Source: [Clostridium] asparagiforme DSM 15981
Lineage (GTDB): Bacteria > Bacillota > Clostridia > Lachnospirales > Lachnospiraceae
NCBI GenBank assembly: GCA_025149125.1
Contig: CP102272.1
Location: 2,542,001 to 2,606,000, forward strand
DNA: 64,000 nucleotides
Reading direction: 5' to 3'
Shown: positions 15,994 through 24,738 of the stretch, in pieces
How positions within the stretch are numbered: the first letter of the stretch is position 1
Layout of the letters: each line of letters begins with the position of its first letter
Translations under genes and position numbers: made by a program
Notes under the pieces: model-generated
What the model saw: only the letters and a program-made list of their open reading frames with translations
Database searches by the model: none
Told to the model about the DNA's origin: nothing

Positions 15994-17292
15994 ATGAACG
16001 TATTGAGGTCGATTAGAGAACATGAGCCCCTTTCCAGAAATGCCAGGTTTGCCCTGTTGGCCCTGGTCCCCATCTATTTTATTGTGGCAGGAATGGTGAT
16101 TCAGCCGGTGAATGAGATCATCCCCGGCATCATCAATATTTTTCGGGAACCGGATTTCCTGATTACGGACTATTTTCTGGTAGGCGGCATCGGAGCCGCG
16201 CTGATCAACGCAGGTATTCTGACCCTGATCAGCATTGGAATTATCTATTATCTCGGCAAGGAGATGGATGGACACACCATCACTTCCTGCTGCCTGATGT
16301 TTGGATTTTCACTGTTTGGAAAAAATCTGCTGAATATCTGGACAATCCTGTTTGGCGTATATCTCTACGCTCACTACCATAAAACCGCGCCTTCGCGCTA
16401 CATTTATATCGGACTGTACGGGACCAGCCTGTCGCCCATCATCACCCAGGTGATGCAGATTGACAGCGTCGCCGTGCCCCTGCGCTTTGTCATGTGCATT
16501 GTGGTGGGCGTGGTCATCGGCTTTGTGCTGCCGCCCTTAGCCACCCACGTCCATTACGCCCACAAGGGGTACTCCCTTTACAACGTGGGGTTTGCATCCG
16601 GGATTATCGCCACGGTGATCGTCTCTCTGCTCAAATCCTTTGGCATTGAAACCAAGGCCAGACAGATCTGGGCCACCGGGTACGACCGCCTGTTTCTTGT
16701 GCTGCTGTCCATCCTGTTCGGCGGTATGATTCTGGCAGGAGCGCTGGCGCGGGGGAAGGAGATTTGGGCTTCCTACCGGCGGATTCTGCGGACCTCCGGC
16801 GTGTCCGGAACCGATTATTTGGCTGACGAGGGCGGAGCCTCCACCATCTTTAACATGGGCGTGAACGGGCTGTTCGCCACCCTGTTTGTGCTGGCGGTGG
16901 GCGGATCGTTAAACGGCCCCACCATCGGCGGCATTTTCACCATCGTAGGCTTCAGCGCCACGGGAAAACACCTGCGCAACATCGCCCCGATTATGATGGG
17001 AGTGGTATTGGCCAGTATGACGAAATACTGGAACATTTCCGATCCGTCCCCCATGCTGGCGCTGCTGTTCTCCACCACGCTTGCGCCCATTGCCGGGGAG
17101 TTCGGCGTGATCGCAGGTCTGGTGGCCGGATACCTTCACTCCTCGGTGGCCCTGAACGTGGGAATCGTTTACGGGGGAATGAACCTGTACAACAACGGTT
17201 TTGCCGGAGGTATCGTGGCCATTTTCATGGTGCCGGTGATTCAGTCGGTGCGCGACCGGAGAGCCCGCGCACGGGGCGGAATTTCGCTGTAA
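15994..17292 (+). CDS. DUF1576 family integral membrane protein
   Basis: A 432-residue protein with about ten or more membrane spans. The pattern (IREHEPLSRNARFALLALVP, paired GG/G motifs such as GFSATGKHLRNIAP, and a repeat of similar halves) fits DUF1576. The paired FGKNLLNIW and TGKHLRNIAP segments suggest an internal duplication, as in transporters. Substrate unknown. The ATG follows GGAAGGAG. It is transcribed divergently from yolD-polY, but no clear sigma-A promoter was found in the AT-rich gap other than a TATGAT at 15958. Confidence 0.75.
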   Translation: MNVLRSIREHEPLSRNARFALLALVPIYFIVAGMVIQPVNEIIPGIINIFREPDFLITDYFLVGGIGAALINAGILTLISIGIIYYLGKEMDGHTITSCCLMFGFSLFGKNLLNIWTILFGVYLYAHYHKTAPSRYIYIGLYGTSLSPIITQVMQIDSVAVPLRFVMCIVVGVVIGFVLPPLATHVHYAHKGYSLYNVGFASGIIATVIVSLLKSFGIETKARQIWATGYDRLFLVLLSILFGGMILAGALARGKEIWASYRRILRTSGVSGTDYLADEGGASTIFNMGVNGLFATLFVLAVGGSLNGPTIGGIFTIVGFSATGKHLRNIAPIMMGVVLASMTKYWNISDPSPMLALLFSTTLAPIAGEFGVIAGLVAGYLHSSVALNVGIVYGGMNLYNNGFAGGIVAIFMVPVIQSVRDRRARARGGISL

Positions 17293-17417
17293 GATCGGGA
17301 CGGCTTTGGGCCGGAACCGGCCTGGTGAACGTAAATTAAAAATAAATCGGAAACGCTTCGCAGCCGCCGCCGGGCGGCTGTGGTACGGGCATTTGGAATC
17401 CGCGGGTTTAGGCCTTT

Positions 17418-17444
17418 GTATCTGCGGACTTCAGATGCCTTTTT
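17418..17444 (+). terminator. Intrinsic terminator after the DUF1576 gene
   Basis: GTATCTG pairs with CAGATGC (one G-T pair) around a 7-base loop and is followed by CTTTTTG. It separates the DUF1576 gene from the MATE gene. Confidence 0.55.
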
Positions 17445-17503
17445 GTGTGGAAAAACGGCTTTGGAAAAGGGCCAGATGAAAACGATAAAGTTGGAGGAAG
17501 CGA

Positions 17504-18817
17504 ATGGAACAGGGAGTGGGAAAGGTGTTTGGAAAATATGTGGCATTCAATGTGATGGGCGCATTGGGGCTGTCCTGCTATATTTTGGCGGACACCTATT
17601 TTGTGGCGGCGGGAGCCGGGGCGGAAGGGCTGGCGGCCTTAAATCTGGCGATCCCGGTGTACAGCTTTATCAACGGTCTGGGACTGATGACGGGTATGGG
17701 CGGAGCCACCGCCTTCGCCATCGCGGGCGGACGGGCGGACGACGGAAAAAAGCGGACAATTTTTACCCAGGTGGCATGCGTGGACCTGGTGATCTCCCTG
17801 CTGTTTTCCGCCGGAGGAATCTTTTTTGCCACCCCGCTGTCCGCAGCGCTGGGGGCGGACAGCCAGGTGCTGGAGAAAACCTCGGTGTACCTGCGGATTC
17901 TCATGATATTTGCGCCCATGTTTATGTTCAACAACCTGTTGGTGTGTTTTGTGCGCAATGACGGCAACCCGAAGCGTTCCATGGCGGCCATGGTGCTGGG
18001 AAGCCTGTCCAACATCGTGCTGGACTACGTGTTCATCATGGTGTTTCACTGGGGAATGTTTGGGGCCGCGGTGGCCACAGGGATTGCGCCCATCGTGAGC
18101 ATGGCGGTTCTGACCGGTCATCTGCGCAGCGGCAGCTGCGGTTTCGGGCTGCGGCGGGGACGGCTTCGGCCCCGCCTGATGGCGGAGTGCGCGGCTCTGG
18201 GCATGTCCTCCCTGATCGTGGAGGTATCCGCAGGCGTGGTGATGATCATATTCAACGGTCTGGCCGCCGCGGCCGCGGGAAACACGGGGATCGCCGCCTA
18301 TGGTGTGCTGGCGAATCTGGCGCTGGTGATCACTTCTATTTTCACGGGAATCGGCCAGGGAATCCAGCCCATTCTCAGCCGCTTTTACGGGGAGGGAAAT
18401 GAACCGGCAATGAACCAGGTCTACGGCCTGGCCATCGCCGCTTCCGCCGCGTTTGCTCTGGGGATTTACGCGGTATGCGCCGTGTTTGCCCGCCCGGTGG
18501 TTGGGGCGTTCAACCATCAGGGGGACCCGGTTCTGGAGGCCATAGCGGTGCGGGGGCTGAGAATCTATTTTGCCGGATTTCTCTTCGCCGGGGTCAACGT
18601 GGTGACGGCTGCGTTTTTCAGCGCGGTTTCGCAGCCGGGCAGGTCCTTCGCTGTGTCCATGCTGCGCGGTTTCGTGGTGATCCTGCCCATGGCGTTTATC
18701 CTGGCCGCAGCTCTGGGCCTGGATGGCGTCTGGCTGTCCATGCCCGCGTCGGAACTGGTGGTGGCGGTATTCTGTTTGATTTTGTATGTGTGGGAGAAAA
18801 AGAACCGCAAGCGGTGA
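17504..18817 (+). CDS. MATE family multidrug/cation efflux protein
   Basis: A 437-residue exporter with twelve predicted spans, using a sodium or proton gradient. The MATE pattern is clear: GGATAFAIAGGRADDG after span 2, FVRNDGNPKRSMAAMVLGS, and a related segment in the second half (GIGQGIQPILSRFYGEGN). The fold is two six-span halves. The start follows GGAGG. Substrate cannot be read from sequence; likely drugs, dyes or small organic cations. Confidence 0.88.
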   Translation: MEQGVGKVFGKYVAFNVMGALGLSCYILADTYFVAAGAGAEGLAALNLAIPVYSFINGLGLMTGMGGATAFAIAGGRADDGKKRTIFTQVACVDLVISLLFSAGGIFFATPLSAALGADSQVLEKTSVYLRILMIFAPMFMFNNLLVCFVRNDGNPKRSMAAMVLGSLSNIVLDYVFIMVFHWGMFGAAVATGIAPIVSMAVLTGHLRSGSCGFGLRRGRLRPRLMAECAALGMSSLIVEVSAGVVMIIFNGLAAAAAGNTGIAAYGVLANLALVITSIFTGIGQGIQPILSRFYGEGNEPAMNQVYGLAIAASAAFALGIYAVCAVFARPVVGAFNHQGDPVLEAIAVRGLRIYFAGFLFAGVNVVTAAFFSAVSQPGRSFAVSMLRGFVVILPMAFILAAALGLDGVWLSMPASELVVAVFCLILYVWEKKNRKR

Positions 18818-18871
18818 CGGCGGTCCGCCGTATCAAAAAGGAGGCCCGAAAGGCCCCTTGAACGGAGGAGT

Positions 18872-18905
18872 GGCCGTCGGGAAGCACGCCCGGCGGCCAG
18901 TTTGT
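18872..18905 (+). terminator. Hairpin after the MATE gene
   Basis: GGCCGTCGGG pairs with CCCGGCGGCC (one G-T pair) around a 7-base loop, followed only by AGTTTGTG. A weak terminator at best. Confidence 0.4.
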
Positions 18906-19013
18906 GAGAAAAAGTTGTATGAAAAGCATTCGCTTTAACGCTTTCTAATATAAGCCGGAAATGTGATGAATTTGTGGAGAAAATATGAAAATTCTGTGTT
19001 GTCCTTACGGCGG

Positions 19014-19101
19014 CCGTTCAGACGGTCCATCGTTACGGTTCGCAGGCGTTTTTGGTGAGTGGAGCGCAGCGGAAGCCACACAAAACCGATCTTCCTGACC
19101 G
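19014..19101. repeat. Degenerate GTAAC-TTCAGACGG element
   Basis: CCGTTCAGACGGTCC at 19014 and CTTCCTGACCG at 19091 are shared with the element at 2896-2987, where they are adjacent. Here they are about 60 bases apart and the closing arm is lost. The rest of 18818-19121 shows nothing else. Confidence 0.45.
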
Positions 19102-19121
19102 AAAAAGGGCGCAGAAAATGC

Positions 19122-19151
19122 TTGACGGGACCGGCAAATGTGCGTTATACT
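19122..19151 (+). promoter_or_regulatory. Sigma-A promoter of the fluoride-riboswitch transcript
   Basis: TTGACG and TATACT with an 18-base spacer, starting transcription just ahead of the aptamer. Confidence 0.7.
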
Positions 19152-19160
19152 GTCAGCGCA

Positions 19161-19266
19161 AAGGGAATGAGGTTCTCCCGTGGCGAAAGCCAGAACCGCT
19201 TGTAAGGCAGATTATGAGCTGATGACTTCTGTGATGATTTTGATCGCAGGGGCATTGGCTTTTTTT
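19161..19266 (+). promoter_or_regulatory. Fluoride riboswitch (crcB motif) with terminator switch
   Basis: P1 is GGGAATGAGGTTCTCCC (19163-19179), very close to the Thermotoga fluoride aptamer. GAACCGC (19193-19199) and GCTGATGACTTCT (19218-19230) match the other conserved segments. A small extra hairpin TGGCGAAAGCCA lies between. The last conserved segment also forms the 5' arm of a terminator: GCTGATG-A-CTTCTGTGAT pairs with ATCGCAGGGG-CATTGGC and runs straight into seven T's (to 19266). Fluoride binding should block the terminator and turn the gene on. Confidence 0.88.
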
Positions 19267-19292
19267 GTTGCCCTGCAGAGAGGAGAGAAGAA

Positions 19293-20501
19293 ATGTTATT
19301 GAGTCTTGCTGTGATTTTTTTGTGTGGAATGGGAATGGGGGCTGTTTTCAGGCGGTTGAACCTGCCGCAGCTTCTGGGGATGCTGCTGACCGGAATTTTG
19401 CTGGGGCCGTATGCGCTTAATCTGCTGGACGGCTCCATCCTGTCCATCTCGGCGGACCTGAGGCAGATCGCGCTGATCATTATCCTGACCAGGGCAGGTC
19501 TGAATCTGGATGTGGAAGATTTAAAGAAGGTGGGAAGGGCGGCGGTGCTGATGTGTTTTGTGCCGGCTTCCTTTGAGATTCTGGGAATGCTGGCGCTGGC
19601 GCCGCGGATTCTGGGAATCAGCCTGCTGGATGCGGCGATTATGGGCACGGTGGTGGCCGCCGTGTCGCCGGCGGTGATTGTGCCGAAGATGCTGAAGCTG
19701 ATGGAGGAGCGGTACGGCACAGGGGAGAGCATCCCCCAGTTGATTATGGCGGGGGCGTCTGTGGACGACGTGTTTGTGATCGTGCTGTTCACCTCCTTCA
19801 CCGGTCTGGCCCAGGGAGGGACCGCTTCCGCTCTGGATCTGCTGCGGATTCCCACCTCCATCGTCCTTGGTCTGGCCGCGGGAGCACTCTGCGGCCTGCT
19901 GCTGGCCCTGGCCTTCCGAAGGATCCACATGCGCGACAGCGCCAAGGTGATCATTATCCTGAGTATTTCCTTCCTGCTGGTGACGCTGGAACACTCCCTG
20001 AGCGGAGCGCTGGGCTTCTCCGGCCTGCTGGCGGTCATGGGCATGGGCATCGCCCTGCAGCGGCGCAGGGGGGAGGTGGCGGCCAGGCTGTCCGCCAAAT
20101 ACTCCAAGCTCTGGGTGGCTGCGGAGCTGCTGCTGTTCGTGCTGGTGGGAGCCACGGTGGACGTGGGCTACGCGCTGGCCTCCGGGGGAGCCGCGGTGCT
20201 TCTGATCTTCGGCGTGCTGGTGTTTCGGATGGCGGGTGTGTTCCTGTGCCTGTTGGGCACCAGTCTGGACCGCCGGGAACGGCTGTTCTGTATGATCGCC
20301 TATATGCCGAAGGCTACGGTTCAGGCTGCCATCGGGGCCATCCCGCTGTCCATGGGGCTGGCCTGTGGACAGATCGTCCTCACGGTGGCGGTGCTCTCCA
20401 TTTTGATCACCGCGCCGCTGGGCTCCTTCCTGATTGAGCGGACTTACAAAAAGCTGCTGAAGCCGCAGGAAGGGCGGTTGGCTTCAGGCGATCAGCTTTA
20501 A
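19293..20501 (+). CDS. Cation:proton antiporter (CPA family), fluoride-riboswitch controlled
   Basis: A 402-residue membrane transporter with about twelve spans of the Kef/NhaP-like CPA superfamily. The N-terminal GTAVFRRL-type start (here GAVFRRLNLPQLLGMLLTG), LILTRAGLNLD and GASVDDVFVIVLF segment, whose Asp pair would bind the ion, are typical. Antiporters are among the known gene classes under fluoride riboswitches, alongside crcB and eriC-F, and help cells survive fluoride or the accompanying proton load. The ATG follows AGAGGAGAG. It is convergent with aroD 12 bases downstream, with no room for a separate terminator. Confidence 0.88.
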   Translation: MLLSLAVIFLCGMGMGAVFRRLNLPQLLGMLLTGILLGPYALNLLDGSILSISADLRQIALIIILTRAGLNLDVEDLKKVGRAAVLMCFVPASFEILGMLALAPRILGISLLDAAIMGTVVAAVSPAVIVPKMLKLMEERYGTGESIPQLIMAGASVDDVFVIVLFTSFTGLAQGGTASALDLLRIPTSIVLGLAAGALCGLLLALAFRRIHMRDSAKVIIILSISFLLVTLEHSLSGALGFSGLLAVMGMGIALQRRRGEVAARLSAKYSKLWVAAELLLFVLVGATVDVGYALASGGAAVLLIFGVLVFRMAGVFLCLLGTSLDRRERLFCMIAYMPKATVQAAIGAIPLSMGLACGQIVLTVAVLSILITAPLGSFLIERTYKKLLKPQEGRLASGDQL

Positions 20502-20513
20502 GGGTTCCCTCGC

Positions 20514-21275
20514 CTACAGGTTTTGGTGCAGCAGTTCCAGCATGCCCCTCAGTTCCTCCACTCCGATCTGCCCCGGAGCGGAGGCCTGACCGGCAGAACC
20601 GAAGGTCAGGGCGGAGCCGAAGACTTCGCCCGACAGGCGGCTGATCACGCCCATCCCGGCCATGGACATGGTGACGACGGGGCGGGTAAAACGGGCCCGG
20701 GCCTGGGAGGTGGCGGAAAGAAGGGTCAGCACATCCTCCGGGCTTTGGGGCATAACGGCGATCTTTAAGATATCGCCCCCGCTCTGTTCCATCCGCGCCA
20801 GGGTGTCCAGCATGGCGGAAAGCTCCGGCGTGCGGGAAAAGTTGTGGTGGGAGAGGATCACTTTCACCCCGCGGTCGTGGGCGCGGGGGATGAGATCCGC
20901 CAGGAAGCCGGCTCCGGCGGCCAGCTCCACGTCCACCAGATCCGCACAGCCGCTGTCCACGGCGTTGCGGACCAGAGCTTCATAGTGCCCGGGGCCGGTC
21001 TTTTCACAGGCGCCGCCCTCGGCAAAGGTGCGGAAGGTGGCAAGCAGCGGCTTGTCCCCCAGAGCCTCCCGCAGCCCGGCAAGCAGGCGGCGGGTCTCAT
21101 CCAGGTCAAAACGCCCGTCGAACCAGTCCAGACGCCATTCCACCAGGTCCGCGGGCAGTCCGGCGAAACGCCGGGCCTCTTTCAGGATGGCATCGCCTGA
21201 GGAAGCGACGATGGGGACGCAGATTTTGGGGATTCCTTCGCCGATGGTTATATTTCTCACATGTACGGTATTCAT
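20514..21275 (-). CDS. aroD: Type I 3-dehydroquinate dehydratase
   Basis: Third step of the shikimate pathway, via a Schiff-base lysine. Type I features are visible: VEWRLDWF near residue 46, the catalytic histidine in ILSHHNF and the lysine in LKIAVMP. The 253-residue length is normal. An upstream in-frame TTG (21284) exists, but the ATG at 21275 gives the better spacing from AAAGGA and the usual start NTVHVRNITIG. Other shikimate genes (fused aroE-aroK) are 1.2 kb away on the other strand. Confidence 0.93.
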   Translation of the reverse strand: MNTVHVRNITIGEGIPKICVPIVASSGDAILKEARRFAGLPADLVEWRLDWFDGRFDLDETRRLLAGLREALGDKPLLATFRTFAEGGACEKTGPGHYEALVRNAVDSGCADLVDVELAAGAGFLADLIPRAHDRGVKVILSHHNFSRTPELSAMLDTLARMEQSGGDILKIAVMPQSPEDVLTLLSATSQARARFTRPVVTMSMAGMGVISRLSGEVFGSALTFGSAGQASAPGQIGVEELRGMLELLHQNL

Positions 21276-21317
21276 AGATAACAAGATCCTTTCCGGCGGG
21301 GAGGGCCCGCCGATGAT

Positions 21318-21348
21318 GCGGTATTTGTAAACAGATTTTGTTTACCGC
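21318..21348. promoter_or_regulatory. Palindrome in the aroD leader
   Basis: GTAAAC-AGATTTT-GTTTAC is a perfect inverted repeat, and the outer GCGGTA and TACCGC also match. It lies just downstream of the aroD -10, where a repressor or RNA hairpin could act. Confidence 0.4.
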
Positions 21349-21352
21349 TATT

Positions 21353-21381
21353 ACTATATTAAAAAAAGCGCGGTCTGTCCA
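21353..21381 (-). promoter_or_regulatory. Sigma-A promoter of aroD
   Basis: On the minus strand TGGACA and TATAGT are separated by 17 bases. Confidence 0.6.
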
Positions 21382-21409
21382 GTGAGAAGGCGGTAATTGT
21401 AAAATCTTC

Positions 21410-21438
21410 TTGCACATCCCCGTTTCCTGGGTTAAAAT
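21410..21438 (+). promoter_or_regulatory. Sigma-A promoter of the nrdR-yqeG-aroEK operon
   Basis: TTGCAC and TAAAAT with a 17-base spacer, about 70 bases ahead of nrdR. Confidence 0.6.
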
Positions 21439-21505
21439 AAATTCAATCAGAGAGATCAGGCCCCCCGCCAGTGGCAAACGGCGGGAGTACAAGGAGGTAT
21501 AAAGG

Positions 21506-21958
21506 ATGAAATGCCCATACTGCAATGAGGCAGATACAAAGGTAATCGATTCCAGACCCGCGGAGGACAACAGCTCCATCCGCAGACGCCGCCAGTGTGA
21601 GCGCTGCGGAAAGCGTTTCACTACCTATGAGAAGCTGGAGACCATGCCGCTCATGGTGATCAAGAAGGACAATTCACGGGAGGCCTACGACCGCTCCAAA
21701 ATCGAGGCTGGGATCATTCAGTCCTGCCACAAGCGGCCCGTGTCCACCCAGCAGATCAACTCCGTGATCGACGAGATCGAGAACCGCGTTTTTAATATGG
21801 AAGAGAAGGAAGTGCCCACCTCGGTGATCGGCGAGCTGGTCATGGACAAATTAAAGGAGCTGGACGAGGTGGCCTATGTCCGTTTCGCTTCCGTTTACCG
21901 GGAGTTTAAGGACGTGAACACATTTATGGAGGAGCTGGCCAAGCTTCTGAAACAATAG
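21506..21958 (+). CDS. nrdR: Transcriptional repressor NrdR
   Basis: A 150-residue repressor of ribonucleotide reductase genes. The zinc ribbon is complete (MKCPYCNEADTKVIDSR, then CERCGKRFTTYE) and is followed by the ATP-cone domain that senses ATP/dATP (VIKKDNSREAYDRSKIEAG). The start follows AAGGAGG. No NrdR box was recognised in its own upstream region and no nrd gene is in the window. It heads an operon with yqeG and aroE-aroK. Confidence 0.95.
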   Translation: MKCPYCNEADTKVIDSRPAEDNSSIRRRRQCERCGKRFTTYEKLETMPLMVIKKDNSREAYDRSKIEAGIIQSCHKRPVSTQQINSVIDEIENRVFNMEEKEVPTSVIGELVMDKLKELDEVAYVRFASVYREFKDVNTFMEELAKLLKQ

Positions 21959-21975
21959 TGGGAGACAGACAATCT

Positions 21976-22503
21976 ATGCTGGAACAATTTTATCCCCGCC
22001 TGTATCTGGATTCCGCCTACGAGGTCCCCTATGGGGACTTCCGGGCGGAGGGGTACAGGGGGGTGATTTTTGACATTGACAACACGCTGGTGCCCCACGA
22101 CGCGCCGGCGGACGCCCGGGCTTTGGAGCTGTTTGAACGCCTGCGTGCCCTGGGGATGAGCACCTGCCTTTTGTCCAACAACAAGGAGCCGCGGGTAAAG
22201 TCCTTTGCAGGGCAGGTGAACAGTATTTACCTGTATAAGGGCGGCAAGCCGTCCCGGCGGGGCTATCTGGCGGCCATGGAGCGGATGGGGACCACCACGG
22301 AAAACACCATATTTGTGGGGGATCAGCTGTTTACCGACGTGTACGGGGCAAACCGGACCGGACTTTACAGCGTTCTGGTGAAGCCCATCAATCCCAAAGA
22401 GGAGATTCAGATCGTGCTCAAGCGCTACCTGGAGAAGCCGGTGCTGTGGTCCTACGCAAGACATCTGAAGAAAACTGGAGAGAAAAGAGACTGGAAGCGA
22501 TGA
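21976..22503 (+). CDS. yqeG: YqeG family HAD-IIIA phosphatase
   Basis: A 175-residue HAD-superfamily phosphatase. The nucleophile motif is FDIDNTLVPHD, motif II is CLLSNNKE, the lysine is in LYKGGKPSRRGY and the acidic motif is VGDQLFTDV. YqeG is usually found beside aroE in Firmicutes; its substrate is not firmly known. A GTG at 21958 overlapping the nrdR stop is also in frame, but the ATG at 21976 matches other family starts and has GGGAGA upstream. It overlaps the aroE-aroK gene by four bases. Confidence 0.88.
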   Translation: MLEQFYPRLYLDSAYEVPYGDFRAEGYRGVIFDIDNTLVPHDAPADARALELFERLRALGMSTCLLSNNKEPRVKSFAGQVNSIYLYKGGKPSRRGYLAAMERMGTTTENTIFVGDQLFTDVYGANRTGLYSVLVKPINPKEEIQIVLKRYLEKPVLWSYARHLKKTGEKRDWKR

Positions 22504-23882
22504 ATGGTAAGACGAGAGTATGCGGCGTGATCGGGTGCCCGGTGGAGCACTCCATGTCGCCGCAGATGCACAACTTTTATGCGGACCGGACCGGGCTGAA
22601 TCTGGCTTACGTTCCGTTCCGCGTGGAACCCCAGGCAGTGGGGGACGCCGTGAAGGGGGCTTACGCCCTAAATCTGCTGGGCCTCAATGTGACGGTGCCC
22701 CACAAGCAGCGGGTGATGGAGTATCTGGTGGAGATCGACGAGGACGCCAGGGCCATCGGAGCGGTGAATACGCTGGTACGGATGGAGGGCGGCTACAAGG
22801 GCTACAACACCGACGCCGCCGGTTTGAAGCGGGCCATGGACCGGGCCGGCATCGCCATCCGGGGACAGCGCTGCCTGCTGCTGGGCGCGGGCGGAGCCGC
22901 CAAGGCCGCCGCCTATCTGCTGGCCAGGGAGGGAGCGGATGAGGTGTTCCTGCTGAACCGGAATCTGGAACGGGCGGCACAGCTGGCCGACTGCGTCAAC
23001 GGATTGACGGGCAGGGATGTGATCCGGCCCATGGCCCTGGCGGATTACGGCCGGCTTCCTGGAACGGGAAGGGACTTCCTGTGTATCCAGTCCACCAGCG
23101 TTGGCATGCATCCGGACACGGACCGGGCCGTCATCGAGGATGAGGCGTTTTACCAGCGGATCCACACCGGAGTGGATATTGTATACACTCCCAGCGAGAC
23201 CAAATTCATGAGGCTGGTGAGAGCCTCCGGCGGCAGTGCCGTGGGCGGTTTGGACATGCTGCTCTATCAGGGGATCATCGCCTACGAGCTGTGGAATCCC
23301 GGGACTGTGGTCGACGAGGAGACCGCCTCCATCGCCAGACAGATGCTTCTGGATCAGCTGGAGCCGGGCAGGGGGAAAAGCGTGGTCCTGATCGGCTTTA
23401 TGGGCGCGGGTAAGACCAGCGTGGCGGACCGCTATGCCGCGGACTACGGGCTGACGGTGGTGGATACGGACCAGCGCATCGAAGAGATGGCCGGGATGCC
23501 CATCAAGGACATTTTCGCTTCCCGGGGCGAGGAGGCCTTCCGGGCCCTGGAGACGGAGATGCTGCGGGAGCTGTTTAAGGAGAACGAACCCAGGGTGATC
23601 TCCGTGGGCGGCGGGCTTCCGCTGCGGGCGGAAAATCGGGAGCTGTTAAAACAGCTGGGAACCGTGGTGCTTTTGGACGTGTCCGTGGACACGGTGCTGG
23701 AGCGCCTGGGTGGTGACGTGTCCTCCCGGCCCATGCTGAGGGGGGACGACGTGCGCGGCCGGGTGGAGGAGCTTATGGCCTTCCGCCGGCCCGTTTACCG
23801 GGAGACGTGCCACCGGACGGTGGATGTAAACGGGCGGACCGTGGAGGAAATCGCCGCGGAAATCCACAAAATATGTCAATGA
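22500..23882 (+). CDS. aroEK: Fused shikimate dehydrogenase / shikimate kinase
   Basis: One 460-residue protein with two consecutive shikimate-pathway enzymes. Residues 1 to about 285 are AroE: SMSPQMHN binds shikimate, NVTVPHK carries the catalytic lysine, NTDAAG follows, and GAGGAAKAAAY binds NADPH. Residues about 290-460 are AroK: P-loop GFMGAGKTSV, the VVDTDQRIEEM metal/shikimate motif, SVGGGLPLR, and a lid segment near SSRPMLRGDD. The ATG at 22500 overlaps the yqeG stop; upstream in-frame ATGs lie inside yqeG and are unlikely. Confidence 0.93.
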   Translation: MNGKTRVCGVIGCPVEHSMSPQMHNFYADRTGLNLAYVPFRVEPQAVGDAVKGAYALNLLGLNVTVPHKQRVMEYLVEIDEDARAIGAVNTLVRMEGGYKGYNTDAAGLKRAMDRAGIAIRGQRCLLLGAGGAAKAAAYLLAREGADEVFLLNRNLERAAQLADCVNGLTGRDVIRPMALADYGRLPGTGRDFLCIQSTSVGMHPDTDRAVIEDEAFYQRIHTGVDIVYTPSETKFMRLVRASGGSAVGGLDMLLYQGIIAYELWNPGTVVDEETASIARQMLLDQLEPGRGKSVVLIGFMGAGKTSVADRYAADYGLTVVDTDQRIEEMAGMPIKDIFASRGEEAFRALETEMLRELFKENEPRVISVGGGLPLRAENRELLKQLGTVVLLDVSVDTVLERLGGDVSSRPMLRGDDVRGRVEELMAFRRPVYRETCHRTVDVNGRTVEEIAAEIHKICQ

Positions 23883-23894
23883 ATAAAAAAGGGC

Positions 23895-23923
23895 TTGAAA
23901 ATACAGCATACATAGTATAAAAT
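23895..23923 (+). promoter_or_regulatory. Sigma-A promoter of efp
   Basis: TTGAAA and TAAAAT with a 17-base spacer, 44 bases before the efp start codon. Confidence 0.6.
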
Positions 23924-23967
23924 AATAAAGATTAGAGACATTGAACGAGTTGAGGAGGAATATCTTT

Positions 23968-24525
23968 ATGATATCAGCAGGAGATTTTAGAAACGGTGTT
24001 ACGCTGGAGATTGACGGACAGGTTGTACAGATTATGGAATTCCAGCACGTTAAGCCCGGAAAAGGCGCTGCTTTCGTGCGCACGAAATTGAAAAACGTAA
24101 TCAACGGCGGCGTGGTAGAGCGCACCTTCCGTCCCACCGAGAAATTCCCGGCTGCGAGAATCGACAGAGTGGACATGCAGTATCTGTATGCTGACGGCGA
24201 GCTGTTTAACTTCATGAACCAGGAGACCTATGACCAGGTTGCCCTGAACAAGGACATCATCGGCGATGCCTTAAAGTTCGTGAAGGAGAACGAAGTATGT
24301 AAGGTTTGCTCTTACAACGGCAATGTGTTTTCCGTAGAGCCCCCGCTGTTCGTAGAGCTGGAGATCACCGATACGGAGCCCGGCTTCAAGGGTGACACCG
24401 CAACCGGCGCCAACAAGCCCGCCACTGTGGAGACCGGCGCGCAGGTAAACGTTCCGCTGTTTGTGGAGACCGGCGACAAGATCAAGATCGACACCAGAAC
24501 CGGTGAGTATCTGTCCCGCGTTTAA
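23968..24525 (+). CDS. efp: Elongation factor P
   Basis: Relieves ribosomes stalled on polyproline. The 185-residue length and three beta-barrel domains are normal. The loop [14 protein letters not shown] holds the lysine near residue 32 that touches the peptidyl-transferase centre. The C-terminal signature is [20 protein letters not shown]. An in-frame TTG at 23941 exists, but the ATG at 23968 follows GAGGAGGAA. The window also encodes a long Pro/Gly-rich repeat protein, though most of its prolines are separated by glycine. Confidence 0.95.
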   Translation: MISAGDFRNGVTLEIDGQVVQIMEFQHVKPGKGAAFVRTKLKNVINGGVVERTFRPTEKFPAARIDRVDMQYLYADGELFNFMNQETYDQVALNKDIIGDALKFVKENEVCKVCSYNGNVFSVEPPLFVELEITDTEPGFKGDTATGANKPATVETGAQVNVPLFVETGDKIKIDTRTGEYLSRV

Positions 24526-24556
24526 TCCGCAGAATTCCTGATAGACGTATTAAATT

Positions 24557-24654
24557 GTAACAGTTCAGACGGCGGAAAATTGACATGGAAACCCGCTTAC
24601 AAGCGAGCTTGACGCGGCTTCCCGCGCCAATTTTCCCGCCGTCTGAACTGTTAC
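24557..24654. repeat. GTAAC-TTCAGACGG palindromic element (best preserved copy)
   Basis: Perfect 19-bp arms: GTAACAGTTCAGACGGCGG at 24557-24575 and its reverse complement at 24636-24654. Pairing continues with AAAATTG/CAATTTT. It lies just after efp and before the efp terminator. Confidence 0.85.
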
Positions 24655-24661
24655 ATTAAAT

Positions 24662-24693
24662 TGCTCCGGCGCGCTTCCGGAGCAGTTTTTTTG
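24662..24693 (+). terminator. Intrinsic terminator after efp
   Basis: TGCTCCGG pairs perfectly with CCGGAGCA around CGCGCTT, followed by a run of seven to eight T's. Confidence 0.85.
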
Positions 24694-24738
24694 TTACTGT
24701 TCACAGTTGAGTGTTTAACTTGAAAAAGGAGATATGTC

